This document shows, piece after piece, positions 60,411-64,000 of a stretch of DNA of 64,000 nt. Origin of the DNA: Sphagnum compactum (lineage: Eukaryota; Bryophyta; Sphagnopsida; Sphagnales); the NCBI GenBank assembly GCA_965153455.1, contig OZ234500.1, positions 4,960,001 through 5,024,000 of the forward strand. Direction: 5' to 3'. The notes below the pieces were generated by a model. It saw only the letters and a list, made by a program, of their open reading frames with translations, searched no databases and had not been told where the DNA came from. Every line of letters begins with the position of its first letter. Position 1 is the stretch's first letter. The translations under genes and the position numbers were made by a program.

Positions 60411-62470
60411 AATCCTACCTATCAATTTATTAAGGTTTGCCCTAATTCATGGATGATGAACATAGGTCCCCAATATGTAGTTTTTACAAACAATTTATAG
60501 TGGAAACAATGTCATAATTGCAGCCATTTTGGTTTAGTTAATGCAATATTTTACTAAATTTTATTTACCTAATTTATTTATGGAGTGAACATTATAATGC
60601 ATCTTTTTATCTAATTATAATAAATATGTACTACTGGATTATGGTTTAGGTTTAAGGTTGGGACACATAAATTAGTTAGCAAGTTTTTCACAAATTTATA
60701 GTAATTAACCTAAATTAGGTTAAATTTGCGGGAGTAAATATTAGGGTTTAGACATATGTGAAGTAATACAATTTCATTTTATATCTTTTTCAAAAAGAGT
60801 GGAAAAAATTAGTTTGGAGAGATCACACAAAGGTAAGAGACATATCTTTTCTTTTGGTTTTTTACAAAATTTATTTGATTATTTTTTAAGGTTAAGGTTT
60901 TTTTCGATGAGTAAATCTTTGTAGTTTAAAATTTTTTAAAAAAATTGAAGAAAAATTATCCTATGTTTTTTTTTGTTTAAATTGCATTATATAATTTGTA
61001 TACTTTTTATAGTTTTTTTGGGTTTACGGCATATATCACTGGGATGTTTTTTTGTTAAATTTTGTACAGTTAGGGTTATAATAAGGCTTATGGAAAAATA
61101 TCATCTGGATTTTTAGGGTTATGCCTTATGATTTAATGTTCAGAAATTTGTTTCATATATATCAAGGTTTAAGGTTTATACTCTAGATTTTGCTCATTGT
61201 ATTGGTTTTGATTTTATCATTTGTTTAGATCTATAACATAATTATGAATCTCCTTTGTTTCCATATGTTCCATAGTTGTTAAAGTTCAATATTTCCTAAC
61301 CCATTTTTGTTTAAATGTAATACCCATATCATATGTGATAATTCATTAACCAAGAAACATAAAAATATTTTTAAAATATTTGATTCCCCGATAATACATC
61401 ATGAAATTCATGTTTTCAAAATTATTTATTCACCTTATAGTATGATTTAACATATATAAAAATGAACATAATGCAAAATTGGTCACATTGATGATACAAA
61501 GGGTTAGGGTTTAATGTAAAATTTACTACTTAATGTTAGAATTATGGTTTAGGTTTAGAGTTTACGACATATAAATTAATTAACTCTTTTTTTACAAGTT
61601 TATAATAATTAAAATAAATCTAAGGTGCATTTTCGGCGGAATGTTTAAGGCTTAAACGTATGTAAAACAATGCAATGTCATTTTATATTTTATTAAAGAA
61701 AGTGATAGAACTTAACTTGGAAATATTACCAAATGGTAATAGAACTATGCATAACAAACATGTATCTCAAAACACATTAAGTGAAACATTCACGTTCTTA
61801 GCATGTGATGTTCATATTGAAACATGTCCTTCTCATTTTAAATTATCAAATTTACCATCTCAAACGGATGGTTTACATTATGAAATTTTGGTTTAAAAAA
61901 AAATGTTAGTGGAATTATGTGCAGGGAATTATGAAACGTTCGATGGTTTTGTGAATGGTGTTAATGGGATTTTTGAAAAATTTACAAAATTTATTTCAAA
62001 ATCTTTTGTTTAGATACATTTTTATAATCCTCAGATCGGACATAATACATGAATTAAAAATTTACAAATCTATAATGAGGCTTGATAAACAATGGACACC
62101 AATTGAATGTAAAATTGTTGAAATACAAATAGGTAATAATCTTTCCGACACTATCACGAGAATCTAATTCCCAATTCAATTAACTATAGCATAAACTATA
62201 CATTGTTCACAAGGGTTGAATTTTGATCATTTAACATTTGATCTCACCAATGTGACAAAACATGGTCTAACATATATTACATTATCGAAGGTTTGTTGAA
62301 AAAAATAATTTGTATTTATTTTCTCTGTTCTTGAATAAAAATTTTCAAGTGGATCATCTTGTTCAAAAAGAAATGTTTTGATTAAGAACAAATGCACAAT
62401 ATAAACTCGTTATTGTTTCTTTAAAGTCCTACTATTCATAATTTTTAATTGTAACTTTATCAATTATTGA
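60411..62470. other. AT-rich intergenic DNA, no gene seen
   Basis: AT-rich. GATTATGGTTTAGGTTTAAGG (60638) and GAATTATGGTTTAGGTTTAGA (61538) start two related ~170 bp stretches about 900 bp apart, both including ACATATAAATTA and later TATGTGAAGTAATACAAT/TATGTAAAACAATGCAAT. This is a diverged tandem duplication. No gene supported. Confidence 0.5.
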
Positions 62471-62473
62471 TTA

Positions 62474-63692
62474 TGATTATAGTAAATTCTAAGTAGATTA
62501 TGTATGTCTTGGTGCATGTCTGGTGACCCTTGGTAGAGGTGGGCAAATACCATCATTGGTAGCTAGACAAATATTCACCAAGGTCCCAATGTCAATTGCC
62601 ATCATCATACATGTCTGGGTGCAATTATGTAGACCCTTGTTCTAATGATATCCTTCTCCAAACTAAAACTCTTGAAGGTTTAGTTCAACATTTTCCATTA
62701 TTTTTAAATATGGGCTATGTTTACAAACTTACCAAGAACCTTCTTTATTCATCGAAGGCTACTTTGCAAGCATGGCCATGAGACATTAACATGGAGACAC
62801 ATGAGTAGGGTGCAAATATAATTCAATTTCCTCTGCATCTAATACAAGTACATGATTTTGTCGACTGACTACACTATACTTGTGGGTTTGGTAATTCCAT
62901 CATGGGGTGTGGGTGACGTAACATTGAACACATAGATCTGACAATGCTTTTCTTGGCATCCTCTACCCCCATGATATTGTGAGGACTTGATCCTCTTCAT
63001 AGTTTACTTATTGGTTTTGAAGTTATGACATTATTTGATCTAATGATGTCTATGAATTATGAAATTCATGCTCCAATTGAGATGAGGGGATTCAATTACA
63101 AGATACCAAGGATTTATTTTAAGCCTTATAACCCTTGTTCAATGGAACATATTTGGTGAAGATGTGACACTACACCTGCTTTCTTTGTAAATGCACATGA
63201 CATTGATCTAACATCAATGTTCTGATGCATGTTGGCATCCTTGTGTGCCTCCATTACAACATCTTTTGGTGATTGTCTTAAGACTTGACTGGGCACACTA
63301 GTTGACATCTTGATAGACATTGACTTGAAACAATTTCACAGCAATTTGAATTCCCATACTTAGACTTTAAGGTGTGTTAAAGGCCTTGATGTCAGAATTA
63401 ACACTTTGATTATTTTGCTACTTAGCCATTGAGTTGTACTATATTGATTATTGGAACATTGTTTTGTTCATGCATCAACTAAAATTATAATGGTTCAAGA
63501 AGAGGTATCATGGTGGATTAAACGATCTCCATTGTTCAAGTGGTTGGTGCTGCTTATGGCAAAGCATATCTTGCAATGAGTTTCCAAAACATCAAATCAA
63601 AAATTAGTTGTCTTGTTCAATGAATACCCCCAAAGTTACAAAATTGGTGGACAATAGTAAATTTTCAAATTGACAATGAAATTGAGTGCAAC
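62474..63692 (+). repeat. Dispersed module F, copy 2
   Basis: AAATTCTAAGTAGATTATGT onward is collinear with 45853-47070 and ends at GACAATGAAATTGAGTGCAA. After that point the sequence switches sharply to repeat H. Confidence 0.85.
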
Positions 63693-64000
63693 CAAGTGGA
63701 TCAATTATAATGGAAGGGTCAAAACCTGTAACTAGGAGCCAAAGGCATTACTTTGGAAAAGAACTACACATTTTTTTTCCCCAAAAACACTTTTAAATGT
63801 AAAAGAAATTTTGAATGAATTTTTTGTAACATGTTCTTAAAAATATTTAAATGTTTCCCAATGCATCACTTTTTTGTGTAAGTCATTATTGAATAAATAT
63901 GAATTTTTTAAAGTGTGCAAATTCCTTATAGATTCAATGTTTCATTTTGAAAAATGATCAAAAATTTAAGTCATCACCAAAAATTAAAATTTCACATTCT
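63693..64000 (+). repeat. Dispersed repeat H, copy 2 (cut by the window end)
   Basis: CCAAGTGGATCAATTATAAT onward matches 33792-34110 to the last base of the window. Confidence 0.8.

Noticed and set aside
1-64000. tRNA, rRNA or CRISPR features
   Set aside because: No cloverleaf with A and B boxes, rRNA core or regular direct-repeat/spacer array was noticed. The tandem arrays have no unique spacers. A tRNA scan was not possible, so a missed tRNA cannot be excluded.

Overview
This is a nuclear window from a land plant. The evidence is one complete cytosolic ribosomal protein gene (eL19/RPL19), one complete plastid-type beta-amylase gene and one secreted plant-type LRR gene, all with short GT-AG introns. 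There are also a telo-box upstream of RPL19, AT-rich intergenic DNA and many low-copy dispersed and tandem repeats. The compact introns (228, 240 and 144 bp in the two housekeeping-type genes) would suit a bryophyte or another seed-free plant. I cannot name the species, and no bacterial, organellar or viral gene was recognised.

Layout. Positions 1-13200 are AT-rich intergenic DNA with a 17-unit telo-box minisatellite (3268-4008), a GC-richer gene-like remnant (4277-5470), two copies of a ~330 bp dispersed repeat, and a 129 bp tandem duplication (8312-8569). Positions 13200-16810 hold the LRR gene on the + strand, with a repetitive leader and a repeat-filled first intron. Positions 20166-21026 are RPL19 (- strand), with a strong foldback cluster upstream (21490-22045). 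Positions 23611-25908 are the beta-amylase (- strand). Positions 26300-29700 contain CpG-rich patches, a degenerate GTGCCC minisatellite and reverse copies of repeats first seen at 6-8 kb. Positions 29700-39960 are a 10 kb AT-rich gene desert. Positions 40001-42450 carry the remains of an unrecognised multi-exon coiled-coil gene, broken by a 137 bp insertion with 9 bp direct repeats and by a frameshift. From 42600 to the end the window is dominated by minisatellites and three repeat modules (A/B, E, F). They occur once at 42.9-47.1 kb and again, in the same order and orientation but spread out, at 54.4-63.7 kb.

How it works together. The three confident genes are functionally unrelated: cell-surface or apoplastic LRR, translation, and starch breakdown. 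They sit in a 12 kb gene island (14-26 kb) between repeat-rich deserts. The same palindromic repeat family sits in the LRR intron and upstream of RPL19. The least explained material is the duplicated module that carries a conserved 93-codon reading frame (43113-43394 and 54510-54791), each copy preceded by a different minisatellite. Splice sites were placed by eye from GT/AG, frame continuity and family conservation; no search or alignment program was run.
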